From Sagittula sp. P11 (lineage in GTDB: Bacteria; Pseudomonadota; Alphaproteobacteria; Rhodobacterales; Rhodobacteraceae), in assembly GCF_002814095.1 (NCBI RefSeq), contig NZ_CP021913.1, positions 744,001-808,000 on the forward strand: a stretch of 64,000 nt of DNA. The letters run 5' to 3'. Of this stretch, positions 25,916-35,244 are shown piece by piece. A program made the translations under genes and the position numbers. Below the pieces are notes generated by a model, which saw nothing but the letters and a program-made list of their open reading frames with translations, made no database searches and was not told the DNA's origin. Position 1 is the first letter of the stretch. Every line of letters begins with the position of its first letter.

Positions 25916-27354
25916 TTGTTCTTCGGCAATTCCTCGACCGCGAAGTAGGCTTTGGGCCGCTTGAACCGCGCGATGCGGTCCAGGCAATGTGCGTCCAGCG
26001 CGGCCACGTCCAGCGCGCCACGGCTGACCACGAAGGCCACCACGTCTTCGCCCCATTCAGGATGCGGTCGCCCCAGAACGGCGACCTCAAGCACGTCCTC
26101 ATGTTCCAGCAAGGCCTCCTCGACCTCGCGCGGGTAGATGTTGGTGCCTCCGGAAATGATCAGGTCCTTCGAACGGTCCTTCAGCGTGACGTAACCGTCC
26201 GCGTCCATGCTGCCCAGGTCGCCGGTGCACAGCCATCCATCCCTGAGCGTCTTCGCCGTGGCCTCCGGGTTACGCCAGTACCCCGGCATGACCACGTCGC
26301 CGCGCACGAGGATTTCACCGATCTCGCCCGGTTCGGAGGCGCCGTCGATGCGCACCTCCACCACGGATTGCGCCCGCCCGACAGAACCCAGCCGCGACCG
26401 CCAGTCCGGGTGGCTCCGGTCGCTCACTTCGCCCTTGGTCAGCGCGGTGATCCCCATCGGGCATTCGCCCTGCCCGTAGATCTGCGCGAAGACCGGACCG
26501 AAGGTTTCGGTGGCCTCGAGGATGTCGGACAGGTACATCGGCCCACCGGCGTAGACGATCGTCTTCAGCCCCTCGCCGCTGCGGTGCGCTTCGCGCGCGT
26601 GGCGGGTCAGGCGCTGGACCATCGTCGGCGCCATAAACATGTGCGCCCGTCCGAAATGCGCCGCCAGATCGAGGGTTTCTCCCGCATCGAAGCCGCCCGA
26701 GGCCGGGAAGACGTGACGCGCGCCGGCGCGGACATGAATCAGGCTGTAAAGCCCGGCACCGTGGCTGAGGGGCGCCGCGTAGATCGTCGCATCCCCGGCC
26801 TCCACCCGTTCGAGATCGGCCTGATAGCTCAGCGACATGGTCATCAGCATCCGGTGCGTGATCATCACGCCCTTGGGGCGCCCCGTGGTGCCGGAGGTGT
26901 AGAACAGCCAGGCAAGGTCATCCGGCGCGCGGGCCACTGTCGGCAGAGGCGTGGCAAAGAGTGCGTCCCACTCCGGCGATCCGGCCGCCACGACGGGCAC
27001 CCCGGTCACATCGGTCAGCGCACCGGCCAGCGAGGACGTGGCCAGCGCAAGGCAGGTGCCGGAATTCCCGATGATCCAGGCTGCCTCTCGCGCGTGGAGC
27101 TTGGCGTTGATCGGCACCACAACGGCGCCCGCACGCCAGACGGCGAAGAGCGCCACGAGGTACTGCGGGGTGTTCTTCATGAAGATCGCCACGCGGTCGC
27201 CCGGAACCAACCCGCGCGCCGCCAGCCCGCCAGCCAGCGCCGCCACCGCCGACTCGAAGCTGCCGTAGTCCGAAACGCAGTCCGTGCCGTCGAAAAGCGC
27301 GCCGCGCCCGGGGTCCCCGGCGGCGGCCCGGGTCAGCCATTCCGCTATGTTCAT
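25861..27354 (-). CDS. Acyl-CoA ligase (ANL superfamily, AMP-forming)
   Basis: 497 residues from the ATG at 27354, with GGAGGA upstream; longer starts lack it. Class I adenylate-forming motifs: P-loop-like FYTSGTTGRPKGVMITH near residue 165, YGQGECPMG (A5), GWLCTGDLG (A7), YVTLKDRSKDLIISGGTNIYPREVEEAL (A8) and the catalytic Lys near the end in LPKNNYGKVLKT. Size and motifs fit medium- or long-chain fatty acid or aromatic acid CoA ligases; the substrate is not predictable. It is alone on the minus strand, divergent from accB. The C-terminal end overlaps the disordered-protein gene by 55 bases. Confidence 0.88.
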   Translation of the reverse strand: MNIAEWLTRAAAGDPGRGALFDGTDCVSDYGSFESAVAALAGGLAARGLVPGDRVAIFMKNTPQYLVALFAVWRAGAVVVPINAKLHAREAAWIIGNSGTCLALATSSLAGALTDVTGVPVVAAGSPEWDALFATPLPTVARAPDDLAWLFYTSGTTGRPKGVMITHRMLMTMSLSYQADLERVEAGDATIYAAPLSHGAGLYSLIHVRAGARHVFPASGGFDAGETLDLAAHFGRAHMFMAPTMVQRLTRHAREAHRSGEGLKTIVYAGGPMYLSDILEATETFGPVFAQIYGQGECPMGITALTKGEVSDRSHPDWRSRLGSVGRAQSVVEVRIDGASEPGEIGEILVRGDVVMPGYWRNPEATAKTLRDGWLCTGDLGSMDADGYVTLKDRSKDLIISGGTNIYPREVEEALLEHEDVLEVAVLGRPHPEWGEDVVAFVVSRGALDVAALDAHCLDRIARFKRPKAYFAVEELPKNNYGKVLKTSLRDMLAASP

Positions 27355-27525
27355 GCCCGATCCTCCCTGCCCCTGATCCAAACATTAAGCGCCGAGCCGC
27401 GCAATCTGCGCCGGCGTCGCTTTTCACCGCCGCAAACCTCACCTATAAGCGCTGACAGCCTGCGCGGACCAAAGGCGCGGGCGCCATCGGCATTGGCAGC
27501 GGCATGAGCACGGCACGAGGACGGC

Positions 27526-28017
27526 ATGAGCAAGAACACCCACGAGACAGACGTGGCCTTCATCAAGGCCCTGGCGGAGGTCCTTCAGGAAAACGACCTG
27601 ACCGAGCTGGAAGTCAAACGGGAGTACGGCGAGGACGACAGCCTGAACGTCCGCGTGTCGCGCGCGGCACCGGCGGTGACCTACGCAGCCCCGGCGCCCG
27701 CCGCGGCCCCTGCCCCGGCAGCCGCCGCAGCGCCCGCAGCACCTGCCGCCGCGGCGGAACTGCCGGAAGACCCGGCGGCGCATCCCGGCGCGGTGACCTC
27801 TCCCATGGTCGGCACGGTCTACATGCAGCCCGAACCGGGCGCGCCGTCGTTCATCTCGGTGGGCGCGCAGGTCAAGGAAGGCGATACGCTCCTGATCGTC
27901 GAAGCGATGAAGACCATGAACCACATCCCGGCCCCCCGCGCCGGCACCGTCAAGCGCATCCTCGTCGAGGACGGCGCACCCGTGGAATACGGCGCCCCGC
28001 TGGTCATCCTCGAATAA
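27526..28017 (+). CDS. accB: Biotin carboxyl carrier protein of acetyl-CoA carboxylase
   Basis: 163 residues. A helical N-terminal region ([24 protein letters not shown]) precedes an Ala/Pro-rich flexible linker (about 50-78), then the biotinyl domain with the biotin-carrying Lys in EAMKTM near residue 128 and a typical [10 protein letters not shown]-like opening ([12 protein letters not shown]). The carrier moves carboxybiotin between AccC and the AccAD transferase in fatty acid synthesis. First of the accB-accC pair, 16 bases apart. The repetitive linker is normal for the family. Confidence 0.96.
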   Translation: MSKNTHETDVAFIKALAEVLQENDLTELEVKREYGEDDSLNVRVSRAAPAVTYAAPAPAAAPAPAAAAAPAAPAAAAELPEDPAAHPGAVTSPMVGTVYMQPEPGAPSFISVGAQVKEGDTLLIVEAMKTMNHIPAPRAGTVKRILVEDGAPVEYGAPLVILE

Positions 28018-28033
28018 ACCCAAGAGGAACAGC

Positions 28034-29383
28034 ATGTTCGACAAGATACTCATCGCCAACCGCGGCGAGATTGCGCTCCGCGTCATCCGGGCCTGCCGCG
28101 AGATGGGCATTCCCTCCGTCGCCGTGCACTCCACCGCGGATGCCGACGCGATGCACGTCCGTATGGCAGATGAAACCATCTGCATCGGTCCCGCACCGTC
28201 GCCCGACAGCTACCTGTCGATCCCGGCGATCATCTCGGCCTGCGAAGTGACCGGCGCCACGGCGATTCACCCAGGCTACGGTTTCCTTTCCGAGAACGCC
28301 CGCTTCGTGCAGATCGTCGAAGACCACGACCTGACCTTCATCGGGCCGTCGGCGCAGCACATCTCGATGATGGGCGACAAGATCACCGCCAAGGACACCG
28401 CGAAGGCGCTGGGGATTCCCTGCGTGCCCGGGTCCGCGGGCGGCGTGCCCACGGTCGACGACGCCAAGAAGATCGGGGCGGAGTTCGGCTATCCGGTCAT
28501 CATCAAGGCCACCGCCGGCGGCGGCGGTCGCGGCATGAAGGTCGCGGCGGACGAGACGCAGATGGAACGCGCCTACCAGACCGCGCGGGCCGAGGCGAAA
28601 GCCGCCTTCGGCAACGACGAGGTCTACATCGAGAAATACCTGCAGAAGCCGCGCCACATCGAGATCCAGGTGTTCGGCGACGGTCAGGGCGGCGGTGTCC
28701 ACCTCGGCGAACGAGACTGTTCGCTGCAGCGTCGTCACCAGAAGGTCTTTGAAGAGGCGCCCGGCCCCTGCATCACCCCCGAAGAGCGCGCACGGATCGG
28801 CAAGATCTGCGCCGACGCAATCTCGGAAATGGGCTATCGCGGCGCGGGCACCATCGAGTTCCTCTACGAGGACGGCGAGTTCTACTTCATCGAGATGAAC
28901 ACGCGTCTCCAAGTGGAGCATCCAGTGACGGAGGCGATCTTCGGTGTCGACCTCGTGCGCGAACAGATCCGCGTCGCAGCCGGTGAGAAGCTGTCCTTCA
29001 CCCAGGACGAGCTGACGATCAACGGCCACGCCATCGAGGTCCGGATCAACGCGGAGAAGCTGCCGGAATTCCGGCCCTCGCCCGGGACGATCTCGCACTT
29101 CCATGCGCCCGGCGGGCTTGGCGTGCGGATGGATTCCGCGCTGTATGACGGCTACCGCATCCCGCCCTACTACGACAGCCTGATCGGCAAGCTGATCGTG
29201 CATGGCCGCGACCGGCCCGAGGCTCTGGCCCGGCTGAACCGCGCGCTGGGTGAGCTGATCGTCGACGGCGTCGACACCACGGTGCCGCTGTTCCACGCGC
29301 TGCTGCGGGAAAAGGACATTCACACGGGCGCCTACAACATCCACTGGCTGGAGAAATGGCTGGAGTCCGGCGGTCTTAAGTGA
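28034..29383 (+). CDS. accC: Biotin carboxylase subunit of acetyl-CoA carboxylase
   Basis: 449 residues, full length. N-terminal [28 protein letters not shown]-grasp glycine-rich loop [30 protein letters not shown], the catalytic [14 protein letters not shown] and the C-terminal barrel-sandwich domain. It carboxylates biotin on AccB using ATP and bicarbonate. AAGAGGA precedes the ATG. Followed by a terminator. No anomalies. Confidence 0.97.
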   Translation: MFDKILIANRGEIALRVIRACREMGIPSVAVHSTADADAMHVRMADETICIGPAPSPDSYLSIPAIISACEVTGATAIHPGYGFLSENARFVQIVEDHDLTFIGPSAQHISMMGDKITAKDTAKALGIPCVPGSAGGVPTVDDAKKIGAEFGYPVIIKATAGGGGRGMKVAADETQMERAYQTARAEAKAAFGNDEVYIEKYLQKPRHIEIQVFGDGQGGGVHLGERDCSLQRRHQKVFEEAPGPCITPEERARIGKICADAISEMGYRGAGTIEFLYEDGEFYFIEMNTRLQVEHPVTEAIFGVDLVREQIRVAAGEKLSFTQDELTINGHAIEVRINAEKLPEFRPSPGTISHFHAPGGLGVRMDSALYDGYRIPPYYDSLIGKLIVHGRDRPEALARLNRALGELIVDGVDTTVPLFHALLREKDIHTGAYNIHWLEKWLESGGLK

Positions 29384-29397
29384 TCGCGTGATACCAG

Positions 29398-29424
29398 AGG
29401 CCGCCCCCGGGGCGGCCTTTCTGC
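29398..29424 (+). terminator. Rho-independent terminator after accC
   Basis: AGGCCGCCC pairs with GGGCGGCCT around a short C/G-rich loop, ending in TTTCTGCTT, 15 bases after the accC stop. The following aat gene therefore probably has its own promoter or relies on readthrough. Confidence 0.75.
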
Positions 29425-29533
29425 TTGAAGCCGACTGTTGCCCGCGCAGTTCCCGTTGCCGCCAACACCCGTTTGCCGCGCCCCCGGCGATCCGTTACCG
29501 TTGTCGACACACCTCGTCGCTTGCCCGCGGATC

Positions 29534-30187
29534 ATGACCGTCACTCCGGACCTCCTGTTGCACGCCTATCGTTCCGGCATCTTCCCGATGGCCGAACGCC
29601 ACGACGATCCGGAGATCTTCTGGGTCGATCCCCGCCGTCGGGGCGTCTTGCCGATCCGGCAGTTCCACATCTCGCGCAGCCTCGCCAAACGCCTGAAACG
29701 GGAAGATTATTCCGTGACGCTGAACGCCTGCTTCGGCGGGGTGATCGACGGCTGTGCCGACCGGTCGGAGACCTGGATCAACACCGAAATCCGCCTGCTT
29801 TACGAAGAGCTGTTCGACATGGGCCATGCCCATTCGCTGGAGGTCTGGTCGAGGGGGGCGCTGGTGGGCGGCGTCTATGGCGTGTCGGTGGGCGGTGCCT
29901 TCTGCGGCGAAAGCATGTTCTCGCGGATCACCGACGCCTCCAAGATCGCGCTGGCCTGGCTGACCGACCTTCTGGGCCGGACGGGTTACACCCTGTTCGA
30001 CACGCAGTTCCTGACGCCCCACCTCGCGACGCTCGGCGCGACAGAGATCACCCGGTCTGAGTACCGGCACCTGCTGGCCCGGGCGCTGATGGAGGACGCC
30101 GACCTGACGCGGGCGCCGCTGGCCTCAAGCGGGGCGGAGGTTGTGGCGCGTAATGCGGCCAACCGGGCGGAGCGGTCCGTTTCCTGA
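29534..30187 (+). CDS. aat: Leucyl/phenylalanyl-tRNA-protein transferase
   Basis: 217 residues from the ATG at 29534; the upstream in-frame extension encodes an unlikely Pro-rich leader. Family motifs: LLHAYRSGIFPMAE, IFWVDPRRRGVLP, WINTEIRLLYEELFDMGHAHSLEVW, GVYGVSVGGAFCGESMFSR and LFDTQFLTPHL. It attaches Leu or Phe from tRNA to N-terminal Arg/Lys of proteins, marking them for ClpS/ClpAP degradation (N-end rule). The position after accBC and before DUF2155 is conserved in Rhodobacterales. A short GC hairpin separates it from the convergent DUF2155 gene. Confidence 0.95.
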   Translation: MTVTPDLLLHAYRSGIFPMAERHDDPEIFWVDPRRRGVLPIRQFHISRSLAKRLKREDYSVTLNACFGGVIDGCADRSETWINTEIRLLYEELFDMGHAHSLEVWSRGALVGGVYGVSVGGAFCGESMFSRITDASKIALAWLTDLLGRTGYTLFDTQFLTPHLATLGATEITRSEYRHLLARALMEDADLTRAPLASSGAEVVARNAANRAERSVS

Positions 30188-30193
30188 AGCGGA

Positions 30194-30209
30194 GGGCAGC
30201 CCCCTGCCC
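30194..30209. terminator. Small hairpin between convergent aat and DUF2155 genes
   Basis: GGGCAG and CTGCCC form a 6-base stem with a CCCC loop in the 23-base gap between the two stop codons. Short and without a T tract, so only a weak candidate for a shared terminator. Confidence 0.3.
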
Positions 30210-30210
30210 G

Positions 30211-30585
30211 TCACTCCGTCGTGCAGCGCAGGACCCAGACGTCGTAACGCGGGTGATCGAGCGGGAAGAGCGCAGGCGACGAGGCCACCATCCACCCTTC
30301 GAACACCGGCTGGGCGACGCCCGCCTCGCGGATGGTGAGGAAGGCATAGGCATTGCCGGACGGGTCGCCGACCGGGTAGCGGCATTCGCGCAGCACGACC
30401 TCCAGGAGGCCCATGACATGGCTTTCGCCGTTGCGCAGGGTGAAGTCCGCCACCTTGGCGTTCAGCTTGTCGAGGCCGCGCAGAACGGCGCCTGTGCCGG
30501 CATTGACCTCTTCCTGTGCCTGCACCGCGCCGCCGAGGCACAGCGCCGCCAGTGCGGTCGCCAGAAAGGCCTTCCGGAATGTCAT
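30211..30585 (-). CDS. DUF2155 secreted protein
   Basis: 124 residues. Signal peptide [24 protein letters not shown] predicts export to the periplasm. The mature part carries the DUF2155 pattern: LRGLDKLNAKVADFTLRNGES, LEVVLRECRYPVGDPSGNAYAFLTI and VFEGWMVASSPALFPLDHPRYDVWVLRC, with two conserved cysteines that could form a disulfide. Function unknown; it is almost always beside NDUFA12, MlaD-like or Aat genes in alphaproteobacteria. Its start overlaps the MlaD-like stop by 4 bases. Confidence 0.9.
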   Translation of the reverse strand: MTFRKAFLATALAALCLGGAVQAQEEVNAGTGAVLRGLDKLNAKVADFTLRNGESHVMGLLEVVLRECRYPVGDPSGNAYAFLTIREAGVAQPVFEGWMVASSPALFPLDHPRYDVWVLRCTTE

Positions 30586-31031
30586 TCTTCGTTCCCTCCG
30601 CCGACGTACTTCAGCAGCAGTGACAGCAGGCTGACGGAGCCCTGGGTGTCGAGGATCTCGTCCCCGGCGGCAAAGAAGAACGGCGAGCCACCCGGCGAGA
30701 TTTCCACGTAGTTGCCGCCAAGCAGCCCTTCGGACGCGATGATGATCGCACTGTCGTCGGGGATCTGGATGCCGTCTTCGACCGTCACCACCGTGTCGGC
30801 GCGGTAGGTCGTCGGATTGAGGGCGATGTCGGTGACGGTTCCCACCTTCACCCCGGCCAGCCGGACGTCGGTGCCGACGGTCACGCCCTCGATCGAACGG
30901 AAGGAGGCGGTCAGGTCATAGCCCGTACCGCCAAGCGAATAGCCCGTGCTCTGGATCGTGTAGACGCCGAAGGCCAGCGCGCCGGCCAGAACCGCCGCGC
31001 CCAGCGTGACTTCGCCGGCGGAATGGCTCAT
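30582..31031 (-). CDS. mlaD: MlaD-like outer-membrane lipid asymmetry protein
   Basis: 149 residues. One N-terminal membrane helix ([19 protein letters not shown]) anchors it in the inner membrane; the rest is one MCE domain, [29 protein letters not shown], with [15 protein letters not shown] and a C-terminal [11 protein letters not shown] helix, the pore-forming helix of MlaD hexamers. MlaD binds phospholipid and works with MlaFEB in transport between the membranes; those genes are elsewhere. Starts inside the end of the NDUFA12 gene (4-base ATGA overlap), so the genes are translationally coupled. Confidence 0.9.
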   Translation of the reverse strand: MSHSAGEVTLGAAVLAGALAFGVYTIQSTGYSLGGTGYDLTASFRSIEGVTVGTDVRLAGVKVGTVTDIALNPTTYRADTVVTVEDGIQIPDDSAIIIASEGLLGGNYVEISPGGSPFFFAAGDEILDTQGSVSLLSLLLKYVGGGNEE

Positions 31032-31408
31032 TCCGGGCTCCAGGCCTCGTAGTCCTGACGCTCCGCAGGATGGGCCTGGCGGATGGAGCCCTGGGGCGCA
31101 TAGGCCAGCGCGGTGCCGGTCAGGTTCTCGATATGGGACTTTTCCCACGGCTTGTGCGGCAGCGGCTTTTCGCTGGGCAGGTCGTCGAAGGTGTAATGCA
31201 GCCAGCCGTGCCAGTCGGGCGACACGCGGGAAGCCTCCGCCTCGCCGTTGAAGATCACCCAGCGCTTGCCGTCGGCGCCGGTGTAGAAGGCATTGCCTTG
31301 CTCGTCCTCGCCGACCTTCGTGCCCTTGCGCGCCGTGTACATCAGGGTGTTCAGGGTTGCGCCGTTCCACCAGGTGACCGCGCGCAGAAGGGTTTTGAGA
31401 ATGCCCAT
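31028..31408 (-). CDS. NADH:ubiquinone oxidoreductase accessory subunit NDUFA12
   Basis: 126 residues from the ATG at 31408 with AAGGAG seven bases upstream; longer in-frame starts have none. Typical features: [31 protein letters not shown], then [11 protein letters not shown] and [17 protein letters not shown]. This is the alphaproteobacterial homologue of mitochondrial complex I subunit B17.2, one of the few supernumerary subunits shared with mitochondria. The soluble protein sits on the peripheral arm. First gene of NDUFA12 > mlaD > DUF2155. Confidence 0.93.
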   Translation of the reverse strand: MGILKTLLRAVTWWNGATLNTLMYTARKGTKVGEDEQGNAFYTGADGKRWVIFNGEAEASRVSPDWHGWLHYTFDDLPSEKPLPHKPWEKSHIENLTGTALAYAPQGSIRQAHPAERQDYEAWSPE

Positions 31409-31590
31409 GGACGACTCCTTCGACGTTTCAATCGCTTGTATGGCGAAACACGGGGCCAAGGTCCAGTGGCCCGGGTGACGCAGATGGCCCCTGTCTTCAC
31501 CCATTTGCCAAAAATCGCTGGTGTGGCGGGGTCACCGTGGCACAGTTGGCGAAAAGATCATCGCATACGTTGCACCTCAAGCGAGCAGCC

Positions 31591-33366
31591 ATGACCGAAA
31601 TGACCCACGCGGCCGTCTGCAAGGGCGTCAAAGTGCCATCGTCTCCGTTCCTGACCGAGACGCGCATCAAGCGGATGGCAGAGGCGCGCTACGAGGGCGA
31701 AGAGATCGCCGGTGCCCTGGCCGTAGTGCGCGAAGGCGACCGTGTGCTGGAGATGGGTGCTGGCCTTGGCGTCGTGGGGGCCGTGACCGCGCTGAATGCA
31801 AAGCCTGAGGCGGTGCTGTCGTTCGAGGCCAATCCCAGCCTCGTGCCGCATATCGAGAAGCTCTATGCGCTGAACGGGCTGGAGGACCGGATCGAGGTCC
31901 GCAACCAGCTGGTGATTTCCGCCCCCGACCGGCCGGAGAGCATGACGTTCCATGTCCGCAACTCCTTCCTCGGCTCGTCGCTGATCGACCGCGAGGGGCG
32001 CCGGACACGCCCGGTGGAAGTGCCGACCGTCGCCTTCGACAAGGTCCGGGAGGAGTTCCGGCCCTCTGTCCTGATCATGGACATCGAGGGCGGAGAGCTG
32101 GATTTCCTCAGCCATGCCAACCTTGACGGCATCCGCGCCGTGGTGATCGAGTTTCACCCCGACCTCTATGGCACCAGGGGCACCAAGCAGTGCAAGGACG
32201 CGCTGCGGGCGGCAGGTTTCGCGAAGGTCGAGGAGAAGTCGACGCGCTTTGTCTGGACCTGCATCCGCAAGGTGCGCCTGTCGCCGCCGCAACCGACCGA
32301 AGGGTGGTCGCGGGAAAGCGTGACGCTTGAAGGGCCGGTGGTCGTGCCACCCGCCGCGCGCAGCCATGTGCAGGAAACGGGTGTGCTGACGCGCGAGGGA
32401 CTGCCCGTTCAACATGCCGGACTGTGGCGGGGCCAGCGGCTGCTGACCGTACCGCCTGCCATGCCGGAGGGCGCGGTGGAGCGCCTGCCGGGCAAATGGC
32501 TGTGGGGCGGGGTGCTGTGGCGCTACTTCCCGCATTTCATCACCGAGAGTGTCACCCGCCTCTGGGCGCTTGAGGGGATGGACCAGTCGGACTTCGACGG
32601 CATCCTGTTCGTGCCGAAGAACCCCGGCAACGACGATCCGGCGCCCGGCTTCCATCGGGCCTTCCTCGACCTGATGGGCACAAGCCTCGAGATCCGGGAA
32701 GCGCGCGTGGCGCTCAGGCCGGACGAACTGGTGGTGCCGGGACAGGGGTTCGGGCTGGGCGAGATCAGCAAGGGCACGCCGGAGTTCCGTGCGGCAATGG
32801 CGGCGCGGTTCGCCAGGGAGGTGAAGGCAGAGGGGCCGGAGAAACTTTACATCAGCCGCGCACGGCTGGGTCCGCAGCGCGGTGCCCTGCTGGGCGAGGC
32901 CGCGCTGGAGGCCTTGCTGGAGGCGGAAGGCTACACGGTCTTCCACCCGCAGGAACACAGCCTGGAACTGCAGATCGCGCACTACCGCGCCGCGAAACAG
33001 GTCATCGCGGCGGAAGGGTCGTCGCTGCACCTGTATGCATTTGCGGGACGTCCGGATGCACAGGTCGCGATGATCCTGCGGCGCAAGTCGAAGGCGACGC
33101 AGCATATCTCGACCCATATCGAGGGGTTCACCGGGGTGAAGCCGCTCTGGATCGACCATCTGCGCCGCACATGGGGCCGCTCGGATACGCCGCGCAAGCG
33201 CCTGCATATCGGAGAGCCGGACTTTGCAGCGATCCAGAATGACCTGATCGCCGGCGGGTTCATCGGCCAGGGGGACGCTTGGCTACAGCCGCCTGAGGAA
33301 GAGATGCAGGCGTTGCTTGGCCCCGACTACCAACTGGTCGACGAGGCCATGAAGATCGCAAGCTGA
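31591..33366 (+). CDS. Fusion of FkbM-type methyltransferase and GT61/DUF563-type glycosyltransferase
   Basis: 591 residues from the ATG at 31591; a GTG at 31537 or ATG at 31600 are alternatives and no start has a strong ribosome site. Residues ~45-225 are a Rossmann methyltransferase: VLEMGAGLG (54-60), acidic FEAN at 78-81, and the FkbM-family D164-I-E-G-G-E-L. From ~300 on the protein resembles DUF563 glycosyltransferases: a HFITESVTRLWAL block (315 on), DGILFVPKN, LYISRARL and the VIAAEGSSLHLYAF segment equivalent to the family's GAHGAGL motif. Proteins of both kinds decorate polysaccharides. No signal peptide. Cytoplasmic sugar methylation plus glycosyl transfer to an envelope glycan is inference. 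It converges on ridA with a 6-base gap. Confidence 0.8.
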   Translation: MTEMTHAAVCKGVKVPSSPFLTETRIKRMAEARYEGEEIAGALAVVREGDRVLEMGAGLGVVGAVTALNAKPEAVLSFEANPSLVPHIEKLYALNGLEDRIEVRNQLVISAPDRPESMTFHVRNSFLGSSLIDREGRRTRPVEVPTVAFDKVREEFRPSVLIMDIEGGELDFLSHANLDGIRAVVIEFHPDLYGTRGTKQCKDALRAAGFAKVEEKSTRFVWTCIRKVRLSPPQPTEGWSRESVTLEGPVVVPPAARSHVQETGVLTREGLPVQHAGLWRGQRLLTVPPAMPEGAVERLPGKWLWGGVLWRYFPHFITESVTRLWALEGMDQSDFDGILFVPKNPGNDDPAPGFHRAFLDLMGTSLEIREARVALRPDELVVPGQGFGLGEISKGTPEFRAAMAARFAREVKAEGPEKLYISRARLGPQRGALLGEAALEALLEAEGYTVFHPQEHSLELQIAHYRAAKQVIAAEGSSLHLYAFAGRPDAQVAMILRRKSKATQHISTHIEGFTGVKPLWIDHLRRTWGRSDTPRKRLHIGEPDFAAIQNDLIAGGFIGQGDAWLQPPEEEMQALLGPDYQLVDEAMKIAS

Positions 33367-33372
33367 GGCCGC

Positions 33373-33729
33373 TCAGGCGATCGCGGTCAGCTCGATCTCG
33401 ATCCGGTACTTCGGGTCGATCAGGTTGCACTCGACCATCGTCGCCGCGGGCGGGTTGTCCCCGAACACCTCGGAGAGGATCGGCCAGCAGGGTTCGAACT
33501 CTGCCGCGTCGGGCAGGTAGTAATTGACGCGCACCGCCTTGTCGAAGCCCGATCCGGCCTCTGCCAGCGCCTTGCCGATCACGTCCAGCGCCGCGCGGCA
33601 TTGTTCGGTGACGGTGTCGCCCTGCCCCACGGTGCCGGCGACATGCACGAAGCCCCCGGCCACCACGGCCCGGCAATACCCGATCTTGGCCTCGAACGGG
33701 CCGCCCGAATGAATACGTCTGATGGTCAC
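33373..33729 (-). CDS. RidA-family (YjgF/YER057c/UK114) protein
   Basis: 118 residues from a GTG at 33729, preceded by TGGAG seven bases away; the ATG further upstream would add an unlikely leader across the clpX terminator. Contains the family features VAGGFVHVAGTVGQG, TEQCRAALDVIGKALAEAGSGFDKAVRVNYYLPD and the C-terminal PPAATMVECNLIDPKYRIEIELTAIA. The Arg that binds substrate carboxylate in RidA falls on the Glu/Cys-containing ATMVEC stretch, which differs from the RidA RxxVxV form, so imine deaminase activity is not certain. Small trimeric cytoplasmic protein. Confidence 0.9.
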   Translation of the reverse strand: MTIRRIHSGGPFEAKIGYCRAVVAGGFVHVAGTVGQGDTVTEQCRAALDVIGKALAEAGSGFDKAVRVNYYLPDAAEFEPCWPILSEVFGDNPPAATMVECNLIDPKYRIEIELTAIA

Positions 33730-33764
33730 TTTGTTCTCCAGGAAAAGTGGTGTTCCCACGCAAG

Positions 33765-33786
33765 AGGGCGGGGAAACCCCCGCCCT
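33765..33786 (-). terminator. Terminator after clpX
   Basis: On the minus strand AGGGCGGGG pairs perfectly with CCCCGCCCT around a GTTT loop, 27 bases after the clpX stop. The trailing CTTG is a poor T tract, so termination may be incomplete, with some readthrough into ridA. Confidence 0.6.
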
Positions 33787-33813
33787 TTGAAACATGTCCT
33801 GCCTGCCGAAACC

Positions 33814-35079
33814 TCAGCCCGCAGACGCGCCTTCCTTCTTCTGGTCGGCATAGATCATCAGCGGCTTGGCGTCAGAGTTGACGGCCTCCTCGTTCACGAC
33901 GACCTCCGTCACCTCTTCCATGCCCGGCAGTTCGAACATGGTGTCGAGAAGGATGCCTTCGAGGATGGAGCGCAGACCCCGTGCGCCGGTCTTGCGCTGG
34001 ATCGCCTTCTTGGCGATGGCGGACAGCGCATCGTCGGTGAAGGTCAGGTCGGTGTCTTCCATCTCGAACAGGCGCTGGTACTGCTTGACCAGTGCGTTCT
34101 TCGGCTGGGTCAGGATGGTGACAAGCGCGTCCTCGTCCAGGTCTTCCAGCGTCGCCACGACGGGCAGACGGCCGACGAATTCCGGGATCAGGCCGAACTT
34201 CAACAGATCCTCGGGCTCCAGCGACTTGAAGGTTTCGCCGATGCCCTGCTCGCTGTCGTCACGCACGTCGGCGCCGAAGCCCATGGCCGATCCCTTGCCG
34301 CGCTGCTTGATGATCCGATCCAGACCGGCAAAGGCGCCGCCGCAGATGAACAGGATGTTGGTGGTGTCCACCTGCAGGAATTCCTGCTGCGGATGCTTGC
34401 GCCCGCCCTGCGGCGGAACGGAGGCCACTGTGCCTTCCATCAGCTTCAGAAGCGCCTGCTGCACGCCCTCGCCCGACACGTCGCGGGTTATGGACGGATT
34501 CTCCGACTTGCGGGTGATCTTGTCGACCTCGTCGATGTAGACGATGCCGCGCTGCGCCCGCTCGACGTTGTATTCCGAGGACTGAAGCAGCTTGAGGATG
34601 ATGTTCTCCACGTCCTCGCCCACATAACCGGCTTCGGTCAGCGTGGTGGCGTCGGCCATGGTGAAGGGTACGTCGAGGATGCGCGCCAGCGTCTGTGCCA
34701 GCAGCGTCTTGCCGCAGCCCGTGGGGCCGATCAGCAGGATGTTCGACTTCGCCAGTTCGATGTCGGAGGACTTCTGCGAATGGTTGAGTCGCTTGTAGTG
34801 GTTGTGCACCGCAACCGAGAGGACGCGCTTCGCCTTCATCTGGCCGATAACGTAGTCGTCCAGCACTTCGCAGATTTCACGGGGGGTGGGCACGCCGTCG
34901 GCCGACTTGAGGCCGGCGCCCTTCGTCTCTTCCCGGATGATATCCATGCACAGTTCGACACATTCATCGCAGATGAAGACGGTGGGACCTGCGATCAGTT
35001 TGCGCACCTCGTGCTGGCTCTTCCCGCAGAAGCTGCAGTAGAGCGTGTTCTTGCTGTCACCACCTGTATTCGTCGCCAT
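33814..35079 (-). CDS. clpX: ATP-dependent protease ATPase subunit ClpX
   Basis: 421 residues. N-terminal C4 zinc finger ([16 protein letters not shown]...[10 protein letters not shown]), Walker [14 protein letters not shown], Walker [10 protein letters not shown], the GYVGEDVE pore loop region, RKH-type [17 protein letters not shown] and sensor-2 [10 protein letters not shown]. Hexameric unfoldase that feeds ClpP; in alphaproteobacteria it also degrades cell-cycle regulators. Downstream of clpP with 165 bases between, enough for a separate promoter. Confidence 0.97.
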   Translation of the reverse strand: MATNTGGDSKNTLYCSFCGKSQHEVRKLIAGPTVFICDECVELCMDIIREETKGAGLKSADGVPTPREICEVLDDYVIGQMKAKRVLSVAVHNHYKRLNHSQKSSDIELAKSNILLIGPTGCGKTLLAQTLARILDVPFTMADATTLTEAGYVGEDVENIILKLLQSSEYNVERAQRGIVYIDEVDKITRKSENPSITRDVSGEGVQQALLKLMEGTVASVPPQGGRKHPQQEFLQVDTTNILFICGGAFAGLDRIIKQRGKGSAMGFGADVRDDSEQGIGETFKSLEPEDLLKFGLIPEFVGRLPVVATLEDLDEDALVTILTQPKNALVKQYQRLFEMEDTDLTFTDDALSAIAKKAIQRKTGARGLRSILEGILLDTMFELPGMEEVTEVVVNEEAVNSDAKPLMIYADQKKEGASAG

Positions 35080-35244
35080 GCTCTGAACCTTTCCCGGGTT
35101 TCCCGGTCTTCATCGTCCGCGGAGGGTCGCCGTATGCGGCCCGGACAAGCGTCTTGCGTCAATGTCCGGACAGCTTAGGCCACCCCTCCCGGCGCGACAA
35201 TCCGAAATTTCGCCCCATGCCTAACGGCAACGGGACCATGCAGA

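Noticed and set aside
27660-27770. Ala/Pro repeat tract in accB as a novel repeat
   Set aside because: This is the normal flexible linker between the N-terminal region and biotinyl domain of AccB.
31537-31593. GTG at 31537 as the start of the FkbM-GT61 fusion
   Set aside because: The extra 18 residues are basic and polar without family similarity; the ATG at 31591 is closer to where conserved sequence begins. Neither has a strong ribosome site, so this is a preference only.
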